Shown: in pieces, positions 28,755-37,738 of the stretch | How the letters are laid out: each line of letters begins with the position of its first letter | Numbering within the stretch: the first letter of the stretch is position 1 | Assembly: GCA_951813085.1 (NCBI GenBank) | Contig: OX638348.1 | Span: 4,163,627-4,227,626, forward strand | DNA from: an uncultured Opitutaceae bacterium | GTDB taxonomy: Bacteria > Verrucomicrobiota > Verrucomicrobiia > Opitutales > Opitutaceae | Direction of reading: 5' to 3' | Length of the DNA stretch: 64,000 bases | Translations under genes and position numbers: made by a program | The notes under the pieces: generated by a model | The model's database searches: none | Told to the model about the DNA's origin: nothing | Seen by the model: the letters and a program-made list of their open reading frames with translations, nothing else

Positions 28755-29347
28755 TCACAGCTTTTTAAGAAGATCTTTTTCTGAATCGGGAGGGATTGCG
28801 CCCTCCAAGCTTCGGTAAATGATCCAATGGAATGGGGTGGAACCATTGTAAAGTAAAAAAGAGCGTGTTCGATCTCGAAGCGATCGAGGGTGCGCGTTGA
28901 ACCGAATGTAATGTCTCCTGCGACAATCGCGGCTCCCCAGTTTGCGGATTTCGGAATCGGTTTGTTCTTCCATTTTTTTCGTGGACCGCTGTTTGAACTG
29001 GGGCCATATCTTTTAGAGAGAGCTTCCTCTAGATTCTGAAATCGCTCTAGCTCTGATTTTCCGTCGGGGCTCAAATTGAGTTCTGGTATCCACTTGTATA
29101 CACCTCGAATGAGTCGTCCCCCCTTGAATGTGTAGATTACTTCAAATTCGACTCCTAAGAGAGATTCGACATAGGAAATCGATTGAGACTCAAAGTGGCG
29201 TTTAAGCGGCTCTGTACCCTCGGCTTCAATAACAGATTGAATGGAGTCACCCTAGGAAGAGTTACGGAAATCGGGTGCATCTTGGGCTGATAGGCTGTTT
29301 GCGAAGATTAGGCAGAGGAATGGAAGTATGGATCTTGGAGTTGGCAT
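28755..29347 (-). pseudogene. Secreted protein gene broken by a TAG and a frameshift
   Basis: From ATG 29347 the frame encodes a good signal peptide (SILPFLCLIFANSLSAQDAP), then hits TAG at 29254-29252. The same frame goes on without a stop for over 130 codons (SVIEAEGTEPLKRHFESQSI ... NWGAAIVAGDITFGSTRT) to a T6 run at 28860-28855. Restoring one T there leads into a natural end (LYNGSTPFHWIIYRSLEGA, SEKDLLKKL, stop at 28755). The intact protein would have had 197 residues. Two independent lesions argue for a real pseudogene. The family is unknown. Confidence 0.75.
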
Positions 29348-29379
29348 TGTCCTCAGGTGTACCAATTTCGGTTGAAATG

Positions 29380-29434
29380 TCACGCCCTGTTGTGCCGTGT
29401 TAATGAAGGAGTGATCACGCCATAATGGGGCGTG
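29380..29434. promoter_or_regulatory. Candidate operator of the hip-like operon
   Basis: TCACGCC occurs at 29380-29386 and 29415-29421. The second copy forms an inverted repeat with GGCGTG at 29429-29434 (CACGCC, 7-base spacer, GGCGTG), which covers the GTG start of the HTH gene. Three half-sites before a HipB-like regulator are what an autoregulated toxin-antitoxin operon would be expected to have. Function is inferred. Confidence 0.5.
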
Positions 29435-29656
29435 TCAACCGGAGATGAGATCGAAGCGCAACTCAAGGCCTTTGGGGCAAATCTAAGGCGGGTTCGGTCA
29501 ACGCAAGGGATGACTCAGGAACGTCTTGCGGAACTTGCCGAGCTGAACGTTCGAACGGTTCAGAAGATCGAGGCGGGGCAAACGAACATCTTGATTACGA
29601 CCTTGGTGCGACTGAGTAAGTCGTTAGGCGTGAAATCGGGCGATATACTTCATTGA
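29432..29656 (+). CDS. HipB-like helix-turn-helix regulator
   Basis: The 74-residue Xre-type DNA-binding protein has FGANLRRVRSTQGMTQERLAELAELNVRTVQKIEAGQTN, a complete five-helix HTH domain. The start is GTG 29432; no in-frame ATG lies upstream. Its stop overlaps the TTG start of the kinase gene (TTGA). It is probably the operon repressor and DNA-binding arm of the three-gene HipA-like module. Confidence 0.85.
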   Translation: MSTGDEIEAQLKAFGANLRRVRSTQGMTQERLAELAELNVRTVQKIEAGQTNILITTLVRLSKSLGVKSGDILH

Positions 29657-30705
29657 GGCTAACTAAAACGGAATCTTGCATTGTTGGCCTAGGGCATCAG
29701 ACACTATGCGCGTTGAACAAGCTAAAGAGAGTGGAGATCAGGAAGAAGTCGGGGAACGTATTGCTTTCGCCAAATAGAATCCGGCCTCTAACACAGAAAA
29801 ATTGTGTTGTTACAGACGTGGCAGTTGATGGCGACGCTCCAAAGGACTTCGTCCGAGCCTACGCTTACGGTGACGGCCTAAAGAGTTACCCCAAAACCTG
29901 GCCAGCGTTTATCGCGAAAGTAGGACATAAATGGTATCCCAATGAATCAATAACGGAGCATCTTATCACTCGAATAGGTCAAGGGCTTGGTCTTGAGATG
30001 GCCGATTCGGAGCTACGACTCGCCGACGCGCAATTGAGATTCTGCAGCCGTTATTTCCTAAAACCGAAGGAAATTCTGATTCATGGCGCTGAAATATTCA
30101 TTGGGTATTTAGAGGACAAGGAATTCGTGGAAAAGTTAGAGAATGCCGAGGACGCTCGAAATCTTTTCACGTTCCAAGTTGTTGAAGAGGCTATCATGAA
30201 TGCTTATTTGGACGAAGCCCCTGTGATATTGAGGGGGTTCTTCAATATGCTAGTGTTCGATGCTCTAGTGGGGAACAATGATCGGCATCATTACAATTGG
30301 GGGGTTGTTGCCGATCTCGATGGACGCCGGGCCCCACGATTTTCTCCAATTTACGATTCCGCTCGGGGGCTTTTCTGGAGTCGATCCGACGAGCTTATGG
30401 ATAAGCTTGCTGCCGATCCAAATAGATATTCGGCGTGTATGGAGAAGTACATTGTGAGATCTCGCCCAGAAACCGGATGGGACGGAACAACTGATCCCAA
30501 TCATTTTCAATTGATTGAGCAAATAGTGAAAAAAGACAGCGATCATGCCAATTCATTGAAGAACCTGCTCTCCCAGCCGATTGAAAAAATAGGCTTAGAT
30601 TTGCTTTTTGGCGAATTCGATGAGATGTTTAGTGAACCCCGAAAGAAAGCGATACTTGACTGTTTAAAGTGCCGTCACCAGCGTCTCGCCCTCATTTCAG
30701 TATGA
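29653..30705 (+). CDS. HipA-like serine/threonine kinase lacking its N-terminal subdomain
   Basis: HipA/HipT kinases phosphorylate aminoacyl-tRNA synthetases and cause growth arrest. The 350-residue protein has a kinase-like core: candidate ATP lysine Lys89 (PAFIAKVGHKWYPNES), helix ESITEHLITRIGQGLGLEM, catalytic loop GNNDRHHYNWG (Asp210, Asn215) and metal-binding Asp235 in SPIYDSARGLFW. The HipA N-subdomain 1 is missing here and appears instead as the next gene. The start is TTG 29653, overlapping the HTH stop. The target cannot be told from sequence. Confidence 0.82.
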   Translation: MRLTKTESCIVGLGHQTLCALNKLKRVEIRKKSGNVLLSPNRIRPLTQKNCVVTDVAVDGDAPKDFVRAYAYGDGLKSYPKTWPAFIAKVGHKWYPNESITEHLITRIGQGLGLEMADSELRLADAQLRFCSRYFLKPKEILIHGAEIFIGYLEDKEFVEKLENAEDARNLFTFQVVEEAIMNAYLDEAPVILRGFFNMLVFDALVGNNDRHHYNWGVVADLDGRRAPRFSPIYDSARGLFWSRSDELMDKLAADPNRYSACMEKYIVRSRPETGWDGTTDPNHFQLIEQIVKKDSDHANSLKNLLSQPIEKIGLDLLFGEFDEMFSEPRKKAILDCLKCRHQRLALISV

Positions 30706-31106
30706 AAACCGCAATTAAAACACTCTTACAGCGTCTTGGAGGTCGATCGGACGAGTCTGATTTCTCCGAAACGATCATTCGAGATTCCGAAGGCTTCATA
30801 CTTAGGTACGAAGACTTGGAGATCGGACGACTGTGGACAGAGAGTGGCAAATGGCGTTTCGAGTACACTGATGATTTTCGCCACCAGTCTCAGATAAAGG
30901 CACTTACGGATCTGCCGAATAAGGCGAAGGATTATGAGTTTTCAGACTTGTGGCCTTCTTTTCAGGTACGAATACCGAGCCTTGAGCAGCCTAAAGTACG
31001 TGAAATGGTAGAGAGCGAAGGGATTGATCCGACTGACAAGGCTCAACTTCTGAAGCGATTTGGTCGCCAGACAATCGCAAATCCGTTTATCTTGGATTGT
31101 GCCTAG
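30702..31106 (+). CDS. HipA N-terminal-domain (HipS-like) protein
   Basis: ATG 30702 overlaps the kinase stop (ATGA) and gives 134 residues. The body (LRYEDLEIGRLWTESGKWRF, LWPSFQVRIPSLEQPKV, LLKRFGRQTIANPF) matches the small stand-alone HipA N-terminal-domain proteins, which correspond to the N-subdomain 1 of full HipA. In the described HipBST system the equivalent HipS is the antitoxin, and its gene comes before the kinase. Here it is the third gene. A role as antitoxin is inferred. Confidence 0.72.
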   Translation: MKTAIKTLLQRLGGRSDESDFSETIIRDSEGFILRYEDLEIGRLWTESGKWRFEYTDDFRHQSQIKALTDLPNKAKDYEFSDLWPSFQVRIPSLEQPKVREMVESEGIDPTDKAQLLKRFGRQTIANPFILDCA

Positions 31107-31250
31107 GCTCTAGAGTAGGTGCCGACTCGATTACCTTTTTGTTGGTTCCTCCTGTCTTATTCCTGCCAGATTCTATGCACTCGGAAGGCTACTCTGTGCA
31201 TCTGTAGGCAATGAGTTTAAGGCGTAAGTCGTTATTCACCAAGTGATTAA

Positions 31251-31278
31251 CCGAATTCGATTCTCGGTGGCCCTACCA
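31251..31278 (+). other. tRNA 3'-end-like fragment beside the integrase
   Basis: The stretch reads as a T-arm (stem CCGA, loop with TTCGATT, stem TCGG), a 7-base acceptor strand TGGCCCT, discriminator A and CCA at 31276-31278. The conserved 53-61 base pair is lost (A opposite C), and no D-arm or anticodon arm is found upstream, so it is not a complete tRNA. Such 3' ends are common attachment sites, and the integrase gene begins about 60 bases on. Confidence 0.35.
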
Positions 31279-31338
31279 GCGATAGTTGCTATTAAACAAT
31301 AGTTTGTGTAATAATAGCGAATGCAAACAACCTAATTA

Positions 31339-32804
31339 TTGCCAGTTAGATGTTGCTTATTGCAGGTGATAGCACTGTTATGCAGCCATGCCTGCCACTG
31401 CGAAAATGGACTGAAAGTCATCGAATTTCCTCCGAAATCAGGGATCGAAATACGGGAGGTACTCAATGCTTCGGGTGTTGAGGTCTACGGCGGTTCCTAT
31501 GAGGTAGTGATTCCAGCGAAGGTCAGAGGCAGAGGCAGAGGCAGAGGCGGAAGGATAAGGAAACGGTTCAAAGAGTTGGGCGACGCGAAGCGATTCGCAA
31601 AGCAACAGCATGCTGGCCTTGGCGCTAGAGGGGCCGCCTTTCTCAGTCTCAATACTCAGTTGCAAGACGAAGTAGCTGCACTCGTTCCAGAGCTGGAGAA
31701 GTCGAGCCAGTCGTTAGATGAGTTGAAAGGATTCTTAAAGCGTTTGGATTCCGATGATGTCCGACTGTCGGATCTCGGTAAAGGGCTGTCGCGGTCGAGG
31801 ACGAAAGGCTTGGATTTGGAGCGCTCCGTCAAGTTTTGCGAGACACACCTGATGCCCGATGGTGGCGAGATCACATTCGCTAAGGTCGTTGAAGAGATGA
31901 TCAGCCTAAAGAAGGAACGGGTGGAAAATGGTTTACTAAGGCCGGTGAGCCTTGAGACATTCGCGTATCAGACCAGGAGGATGCAAGATCCTTCGGGCAG
32001 ATGAAAACTAGAGCTGGTATCGAGAAAAGCCATTATGGACTGGATCAAGGGTCTGGGAGTGTCCGGTCGATCCAATCAGAATTTCCTAGATGCTTGTATC
32101 GAAGTCTTCAACTACGCGATAGACGAAGAGTACGTTAAGTTTTCGCCTCTGAGCGGTTTCAAGGGTCAGAAGAGAAAGGCTTTGGTCGGATCTGGAGATA
32201 ATGACCCTAACATTGAAATTCTCTCTCTCGCGGAAACGGAAAGGCTGCTAGAGTCGGCCTTGGGGCTTCAAGAAATTGGTTTCTTGGGATACATCGTCTT
32301 GACCCTGTTTTGCGGAGTCCGAGCTGAAGAAGCTAAACGCTTGGAATGGAAAGACGTGAAGGACCGTCTGAACGAGCCTTATCTAACGATCGGTTCTGAA
32401 ATCGCTAAGAAACGAAGAATTCGACACGTAGATATTCCACCGAACGCGGTCAAGTGGCTATCGTTGATCGCGGATAGGAGTGGAAAGTTGGTCGAGTATA
32501 GGGACAAGAACCACTTTGACCAAATGTTCCGCAAGCTCAGGGCCTTGCTGGGTTTAGGAGGAAGAACGATAACGGGAACTGGGTTTCCACTTGGAAGAAC
32601 AATGCCATTCGCCACAGCTTCGGAAGCTACCACTTTGCCCTTCACGGAGACCCGATAAAGACAGCTGTTCAGATGGGTCATAAGTCAGATGACCAAGTCT
32701 TGTTCGACCATTACAGGGCGTTGGCGACGAAGGAGGAAGGGGAAGCCTTCTTCTCAATTTTACCGCCTAAATCAGAATCGAAAATAGTGAGCATTGCGGG
32801 ATGA
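31339..32804 (+). pseudogene. Tyrosine recombinase (integrase), inactivated
   Basis: The frame from about 31339 (start uncertain) encodes an arm-binding and SAM-like domain, hits TGA at 32002-32004, and continues in the same frame into the catalytic domain (TLFCGVRAEEAKRLEW with the first Arg, RHVDIPPNAVKWL). A frameshift at about 32551-32565 moves the rest (STWKNNAIRHSFGSYHFALH, MGHKSDDQVLFDHYRAL with the Tyr) into another frame, ending at TGA 32802-32804. One nonsense codon and one frameshift mean that this integrase is dead, so the element is probably fixed in place. Confidence 0.85.
31524..31547 (+). repeat. Four tandem CAGAGG hexamers
   Basis: Four exact copies of CAGAGG stand head to tail inside the integrase pseudogene. 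They encode alternating Arg-Gly (VRGRGRGRGG) in what should be a beta strand of the arm-binding domain. This looks like slippage expansion in a gene no longer under selection. Confidence 0.85.
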
Positions 32805-33727
32805 AGGATAAGATAGTCAATGGAGTTTGCCCTAAAGGTCTGTGTGATGGAGAATCGCAATATGAAGTTCTTGAGAAGCCATTTGCGTACATTACCACTG
32901 AACACATTAAGAAATGGGCTCTCGATCATGCCGGGATTGCAATAAAATGCCCTGATCGAATATCCCACAACTTGGAGGAAATCAATTCGATCGCTTCTTT
33001 CCTTATTTCGCTAATTGAGCGGGTGGGCGAAGTTCGTCCAGATGTACTCTCGGGGTTTTATCAAAAGCGGACATTGCTTCCGGTCCTATACAATCAATCA
33101 AGCCATCAAGTCGAGAAGTGCAAAAGGCTAGTCACGAAGGCCAAGCTCGGAAAAGGACGCGGATTTGGTGTCAGTCAGGATAAGAGGACCGCTAAGGTGA
33201 ACGATGAGTTAGGAGACTTTGAATCTTTAGTACAGGACTTAAAGTTGGATTGGCAATTTCGCGGCATCAGCAAGGAACCTGTGGCTGAAAAGGCGTCGTA
33301 TTTAAGAAAATATTTCAAGCCGAGTGAATTAGCGGACGCGATTCCAGGTAGATTGTTCGATTCAATATTGCGGCTTGCTGATGACCGAAGGGAGGATTTG
33401 CCTCGATGGCATGATGTCGTATTCGAGCTTTCAAATATAGAAGGGTTGTCCTATCCCTCTTTCTCTGCTCTTCGAGCGCGTGCTATGACAGAGGCAAAGG
33501 GTCTGATGGGGACCCGAAAAAATAGTCGAAAAGAGAGTTTCATCAGGGAATGGGGAAAGGAAAAATGGAAGGACGAATGCGAAATGGATGACCTTGATCC
33601 ATTGGAACAAATGCGTTGCGCCCAACATCGGGAAGAGATCAAGAATCTAGTGCCGAATGAACGTGAATGGGAGAAGGCCTTACGAAATACCGTGGAGGAC
33701 CAATTCGAGAGGCTAATTGGCGATTGA
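32801..33727 (+). CDS. Unknown protein of the integrative element
   Basis: The 308-residue protein starts on the integrase stop (ATGA), which suggests coupling. It is charged and mostly helical, with no signal or membrane segment. It contains two cysteines near the start (NGVCPKGLC) and a lysine-rich middle (KRLVTKAKLGKGRGFGVSQDKR). The C-terminus (DPLEQMRCAQHREEIKNLVP) looks regular. Unlike its neighbours it has an intact frame. I do not recognise a family. Confidence 0.6.
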   Translation: MKDKIVNGVCPKGLCDGESQYEVLEKPFAYITTEHIKKWALDHAGIAIKCPDRISHNLEEINSIASFLISLIERVGEVRPDVLSGFYQKRTLLPVLYNQSSHQVEKCKRLVTKAKLGKGRGFGVSQDKRTAKVNDELGDFESLVQDLKLDWQFRGISKEPVAEKASYLRKYFKPSELADAIPGRLFDSILRLADDRREDLPRWHDVVFELSNIEGLSYPSFSALRARAMTEAKGLMGTRKNSRKESFIREWGKEKWKDECEMDDLDPLEQMRCAQHREEIKNLVPNEREWEKALRNTVEDQFERLIGD

Positions 33728-33810
33728 ATATAGATCTGGGGGATAACTAATTTGTTTTCCCCTACCTAGTAGCTATTCACTGCTATGCTCGTTCCTACTT
33801 CTATAGTCAT

Positions 33811-34038
33811 ATGGAAGAAGCGCTAGCGACAAGAGTTGCAGATCAATCAAAAAGCCTAATAAGGCAGAATCCACCTCACAACATGTCAGTTGCGGAATTT
33901 GCCATCTATCTTGGCATTAGTGAGAGGAAAGCAAGGGAGTTGATAGCTCTTCGGAGCCTTAAGGTTGTCAGGTTAGGAAGCAGAATACTGATACGGCGCT
34001 AGGATGTCGATGCCTACCTTGAGTCGATTGCAAGTTAG
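33811..34038 (+). pseudogene. Excisionase-like HTH protein with internal TAG
   Basis: The frame encodes a MerR/excisionase-type HTH (MSVAEFAIYLGISERKAREL, LKVVRLGSRILIRR), then TAG at 34000-34002, and goes on in frame with DVDAYLESIAS to the natural stop TAG at 34036-34038. The phrase IRR-x-DVDAYLES is the standard end of this domain, so the first TAG is a nonsense mutation. Such proteins control excision or replication of integrative elements. Only the last 12 residues are lost, so some DNA binding could remain. Confidence 0.7.
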
Positions 34039-34050
34039 AAAGGGGGAGAT

Positions 34051-35109
34051 ATGAACCAACAAAAAGGCCCCCGCTGGAACGGAGGCGCTAGTAAATCAAG
34101 AATAGGGAAATTTAACGGTGAAAACGTCTCCAAGTCAAGATGGTACGGAGACCTAGTTCGGCGACTTGAGGCGCCTGAAGTCAAAGGTGCTCGATACGAT
34201 GAGGCCAGGCGGCTAATTCCCAGGCTCATCTGGTGGGGGCACACAACCGACGAAGTCTTCCAGATGATGCGGCGAAAGTATTCGACCGACTATACGGATT
34301 CTCAGTTATGGAGTACTATCCGTTGGGCTGCGAGAACAGTGTCACCCAAAGAGCCTTACTCCCAGCGAGTCTCCGCTAGGAGATTGGCACCTCGAACGGT
34401 GAGGAGGCCAGGAAAGCCTCAAATCAATCTGAAGGCGCTGCTAGCCACCGTGTCGGTGTCAGGGTGTCAGTGGTGTCCGTACGATTTTTTTGAAAAATCG
34501 CCAATACGGCCAGAGGACCCTAAAACCGATCAAAGACTCGTAATAGAGTACCTGTTCAAAGAGGGGGAATTGATTGCGTTAACGGGATCTTACGAGGAAC
34601 CAGATACCGTAATGTCTAAGAAGGACGGGCTTTCGCATTTGGAAAGTAATTCGGCCCCGTACTCTCCTGAGGGCGGATGGATTTACATGAATCCTGTAAC
34701 GCCGAATCACCGAAAACACATAACTAACCAGGACATTGCTAGATATCGTTATCTTCAGTTGGATGGAGACAGCTTTCCGAAGATGGACCAACTCCAATTA
34801 CTGGGATCGATTGTTCCTAGCGTAGCCGCTATCGTGGATACCGGTAATCGCGGGTATCACGCGTGGGTTAGAATCGATGCAAGGGATCGTGAAGAGTATG
34901 ACCGAAGGGGCGCAAAGATGTTCTCCATGCTGGAGGCATTGAAGTTCGATCCCGCTACAAAACTCCCTTTTTGCAAGAGCAGGATGCCTAGTGTTCATCG
35001 TGTGGAAAAGGAGAAGAAAATAGATGGGTGGCAGCAACTGATTTATCTAAACCCAGAACCCGCTCCTGATGTAATATTTCCAAGGGAAGGAGGATTGTCC
35101 AATGCTTGA
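34051..35109 (+). CDS. Primase-like protein (AEP-type) of the integrative element
   Basis: The 352-residue protein has an N-terminal helical region (YDEARRLIPRLIWWGHTTDEVFQ, like PriCT-type helices) and a core resembling archaeo-eukaryotic primases: YRYLQLDGDSFPKMDQLQLL, AIVDTGNRGYHAWVRIDA, FDPATKLPFCKSRMPSVHRV. It would start replication of the excised element together with the following DUF3987 ATPase. A strong AGGGGGAG stands 4-11 bases before the ATG, unlike the leaders of the core genes. Its end overlaps the next gene by 8 bases. Confidence 0.65.
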   Translation: MNQQKGPRWNGGASKSRIGKFNGENVSKSRWYGDLVRRLEAPEVKGARYDEARRLIPRLIWWGHTTDEVFQMMRRKYSTDYTDSQLWSTIRWAARTVSPKEPYSQRVSARRLAPRTVRRPGKPQINLKALLATVSVSGCQWCPYDFFEKSPIRPEDPKTDQRLVIEYLFKEGELIALTGSYEEPDTVMSKKDGLSHLESNSAPYSPEGGWIYMNPVTPNHRKHITNQDIARYRYLQLDGDSFPKMDQLQLLGSIVPSVAAIVDTGNRGYHAWVRIDARDREEYDRRGAKMFSMLEALKFDPATKLPFCKSRMPSVHRVEKEKKIDGWQQLIYLNPEPAPDVIFPREGGLSNA

Positions 35110-36434
35110 TGGCAAAGACAGTCTTCCCGAAGATAAACTTAAGGAGGTATTGGCTCCTTTTGAAAAAACAGATTTTCAAGAAAAGACAGACCGACACCCT
35201 GACACCGACACCGTTGAGCCATTCCCGAAGGAGGTCTTCAAAAGCACCCAGATTGGAAAATTGGCGGCAGAGTTTAAGCGAGTGTATGGAATTCCCGAAT
35301 CGATGGCTTGCCTTACCGCGCTCGGTGTTCATTCAGCGGCCTGTGGCACACATTTCAAGATCGAGGGTGCCTCGAATGGGCATAATAGCTATCCCATTCT
35401 CTACATCATGCTGGTCGCGGAAAGCGGCACTGGAAAGTCCTCCGTATTCCAGCGGTTGGCTAAACCCATCATTGAGGCGTCAGCCGAGATACAAGAGAAG
35501 GCTAATTTGGGACGCATGGAAAGTGAAACAAGAACTGAACTCTTGAAGGAGGAACGGAAGTGCATCCTAAGGAAAATATCCAGAGGCCGCAAAAATCCAA
35601 TCGATAAGGACTCACCTGAATATGGCGAATTGGAGGGTTCGTTGATTGAGATTAACCGTGAGCTGAATGAATTAGAAAACTTTCAAGCTCCGACTTACTA
35701 CGCCCAGAACATAAACATCCGAAGCTTTAGCCCAGTCGCTAGAAGCCAACGATGGATACATGGCCATTCTTAGCGACGAGGCGGCAGAGATTATCAAGGT
35801 GGCTATGGGGAAGTACAGCAAGTCAGGAGGGGATGTATCCATTCTCACAAATGGCTGGTCTTCGGGTCCGTTGAGGTACGACTAGGTTGGTCGAGATAGA
35901 ATCGCTATCAAGTCTGCCACGCTCTCGATGCTATTGATGATACAGCCTGATGTAATGGAGGAATTTCTCTCGCATCGTGAAACGCTTGAGCAGGGCTTGC
36001 TGGCTAGGTTCATTTTTGTAAACACCTATGCGGAGCCTCAGAAACGAACTGGAGAATTTTTGGAGTTAAGCGATGACTATTTATCCAAATGGGATTGTTT
36101 CATTAGGGGAATTCTTTCCGAGCGTGACGGTGATTCTGAGACCACTGTTATCTGCTCGCCTGAAGCCAGAAAAGCGTTTGACGAATTCTCCAATGAAACC
36201 GTCGAGCTAAGAAAAGACGAGACTTCGGTGATGAGGCCCATTTACGCGAGGTGGTCTGAGAACGCGATACGCGTGAGTCTTTTGCTATACATTTTGGATG
36301 GCTCTCAAGTAGGACTGACGAAAAGTACGGCAGAGAGGGCAATAAAGCTCGTTCGATGGTGCGGTAGGCAAGTCGTTAGTCGGCTTGCCTATGTTCGAGC
36401 GCAAAGCCGTGAGACCAACAGGAGCGACTATTAA
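35102..36434 (+). pseudogene. DUF3987-type ATPase, frameshifted and with internal TAG
   Basis: The first part (from ATG 35102) has the P-loop region VAESGTGKSSVFQRL and runs to a frameshift at about 35738. The proper continuation (LEANDGYMAILSDEAAEIIK) is one frame over, hits TAG at 35883-35885, then continues in frame (IAIKSATLSMLLMIQPDVM, GLLARFIFVN) to the stop at 36434. The order P-loop, LSDEAxE and GLLxRF is typical of DUF3987 proteins of phages and integrative elements, which often pair with a primase. Two lesions make it non-functional. Confidence 0.78.
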
Positions 36435-36436
36435 AG

Positions 36437-36637
36437 GTGATTAAGATGGAGGGAAATATACTAAAGCGGGATCTGTGTCGAAGCTGTAACGCCACTGCCA
36501 AGGAGATCGAGCAGCTCGCTCAGTCTGTTCCTGAGCGGATGCTCTGGGAGTGCAAGACCGAGAGTGGCAACACGCAAAAATGGGTTGGCATTGATCCGCC
36601 AATCGAGGCTGAGAACATACAGTATCGCAGCAGTTAA
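36437..36637 (+). CDS. Small open frame at the element end
   Basis: A 66-residue frame (GTG 36437, or ATG 36446 giving 63 residues) directly follows the DUF3987 gene. It contains CRSCNATAKEIEQL and WECKTESGNTQKWVGI. No family is recognised. It agrees with its neighbour in strand and spacing, but may be a chance frame. Confidence 0.35.
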   Translation: MIKMEGNILKRDLCRSCNATAKEIEQLAQSVPERMLWECKTESGNTQKWVGIDPPIEAENIQYRSS

Positions 36638-36944
36638 TCTTCCCCTTGGGGAAAATGGGGAAAATCCAGACAGGGTGAGGAGCTTGGCAGGAAAGGCTCA
36701 GGAAGAGACCCAAATAGCTTAGAGACAACAAAAGTGGGCCTCAAATTTGGCTAACGAGATTAAGGCAACCCCTAACAGTTCTGTCATTGAAACCTTGCCA
36801 GCCTAGTGCGCTTAGATCCAAGGGAAGGATCTCATTTAGCGCGGGATCCTCTTGCAAGGGATGCCGGGAGGCAATCCGGAAACGCGCCGCCTTGCCCTAA
36901 GGCTAGATGGCCTTCCAGGTCGGGGCTCTTCGTTGGATCAACCT
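36638..36944. other. Gene-free stretch at the end of the integrative element
   Basis: No supported gene on either strand. A dyad TTCCCC-TT-GGGGAA lies at 36640-36653, followed by a second AATGGGGAAAA, perhaps a terminator or protein site. The right attachment site of the element should lie here, but I found no copy of the tRNA-like fragment seen at 31251-31278. Confidence 0.45.
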
Positions 36945-37418
36945 TCATTTCAGGTAGGCCGAGTGGCGGTGGATCCGTTTTCCGCTTAGCGATATTTCGC
37001 CAGTCGTATCGACCTCATTTCGCATTTCCAAAAGCTTCGTCTCAGAGATTCCATGCGAAACGGCGTAGCCGAGCTGGTCGGTAAAGAACTCCTCCATCGA
37101 GATCCAGTTCCCATTCGATTTGACCCGGTTTGTCCAAGCGCAGATGACGAGCATATCGCGAATCGAGCTAGTTTTTGTCGCGTAGTACCATGTTAACCAA
37201 AGGCTGATGCTCCCAACGATTCCGATGAGGCAAGCGGCGAAATAGGCCGTTCCCGAATCTTCTGTGGAATGCGAGAGCGCACCAATCAGATTGAATGATT
37301 CGTTAGCGAATATAAAGGTAATGATAAGAGCGTAAGAGAGGGCTTGCGCAAAGAGGATTGCGTGTCGTTTCTTGATCTTGGAGCGGCTGGTTGGCTTCGT
37401 TGTCACGTTATAGAGCAA
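36945..37418 (-). CDS. Two-helix membrane protein, unknown function
   Basis: The 157-residue protein has a basic N-terminus (SRSKIKKRH), two membrane segments (FAQALSYALIITFIF and YFAACLIGIVGSISLWLTWYY) and a cytoplasmic C-terminal half (ICAWTNRVKSNGNWISMEEFF). No family is recognised. It is transcribed away from cysK. Confidence 0.6.
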   Translation of the reverse strand: MLYNVTTKPTSRSKIKKRHAILFAQALSYALIITFIFANESFNLIGALSHSTEDSGTAYFAACLIGIVGSISLWLTWYYATKTSSIRDMLVICAWTNRVKSNGNWISMEEFFTDQLGYAVSHGISETKLLEMRNEVDTTGEISLSGKRIHRHSAYLK

Positions 37419-37738
37419 GCTATGGATTCAGTTCGATTGCTTGTATAGGTTGTACGCTGTTTGGTCTTAATTGGATGCTGTTTTCGCCCGAATTGGGCGA
37501 AGAACTCCATGCCCGAAAGAGTCCGGCGCTTAGTGCCTTAAAGGGAATTGTCCCTCCCTATCGTAGTCTCCGATTAAAGAGCGAGGGCGCTATGACCTAG
37601 TTCCGGCTAATCTGCCTGCGAAATGTTGCTAAAAACGCCTTGGCGCGCCGCTCATTAGGTTGTAGGCCAATGGGTGCAGCGCCGATTGCGGCTCGCTGCG
37701 GCCTACTCACATCATACCCAACCAAAACCGGAAATTCT
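37419..37738. other. Divergent spacer before cysK
   Basis: No supported gene. The stretch must contain the promoters of cysK and of the divergent membrane protein. I see no riboswitch; GGCGCGCC at 37640-37647 is only a short palindrome. The reading frame of cysK stays open upstream into this region, but this part does not resemble the enzyme. Confidence 0.45.

Noticed and set aside
31205-31278. A complete tRNA gene
   Set aside because: Only the T-arm and acceptor end can be read; no D-arm, anticodon arm or matching 5' acceptor strand was found.
37419-37738. SAM or other sulfur-related riboswitch before cysK
   Set aside because: No conserved riboswitch core or strong stem-loop series could be seen.
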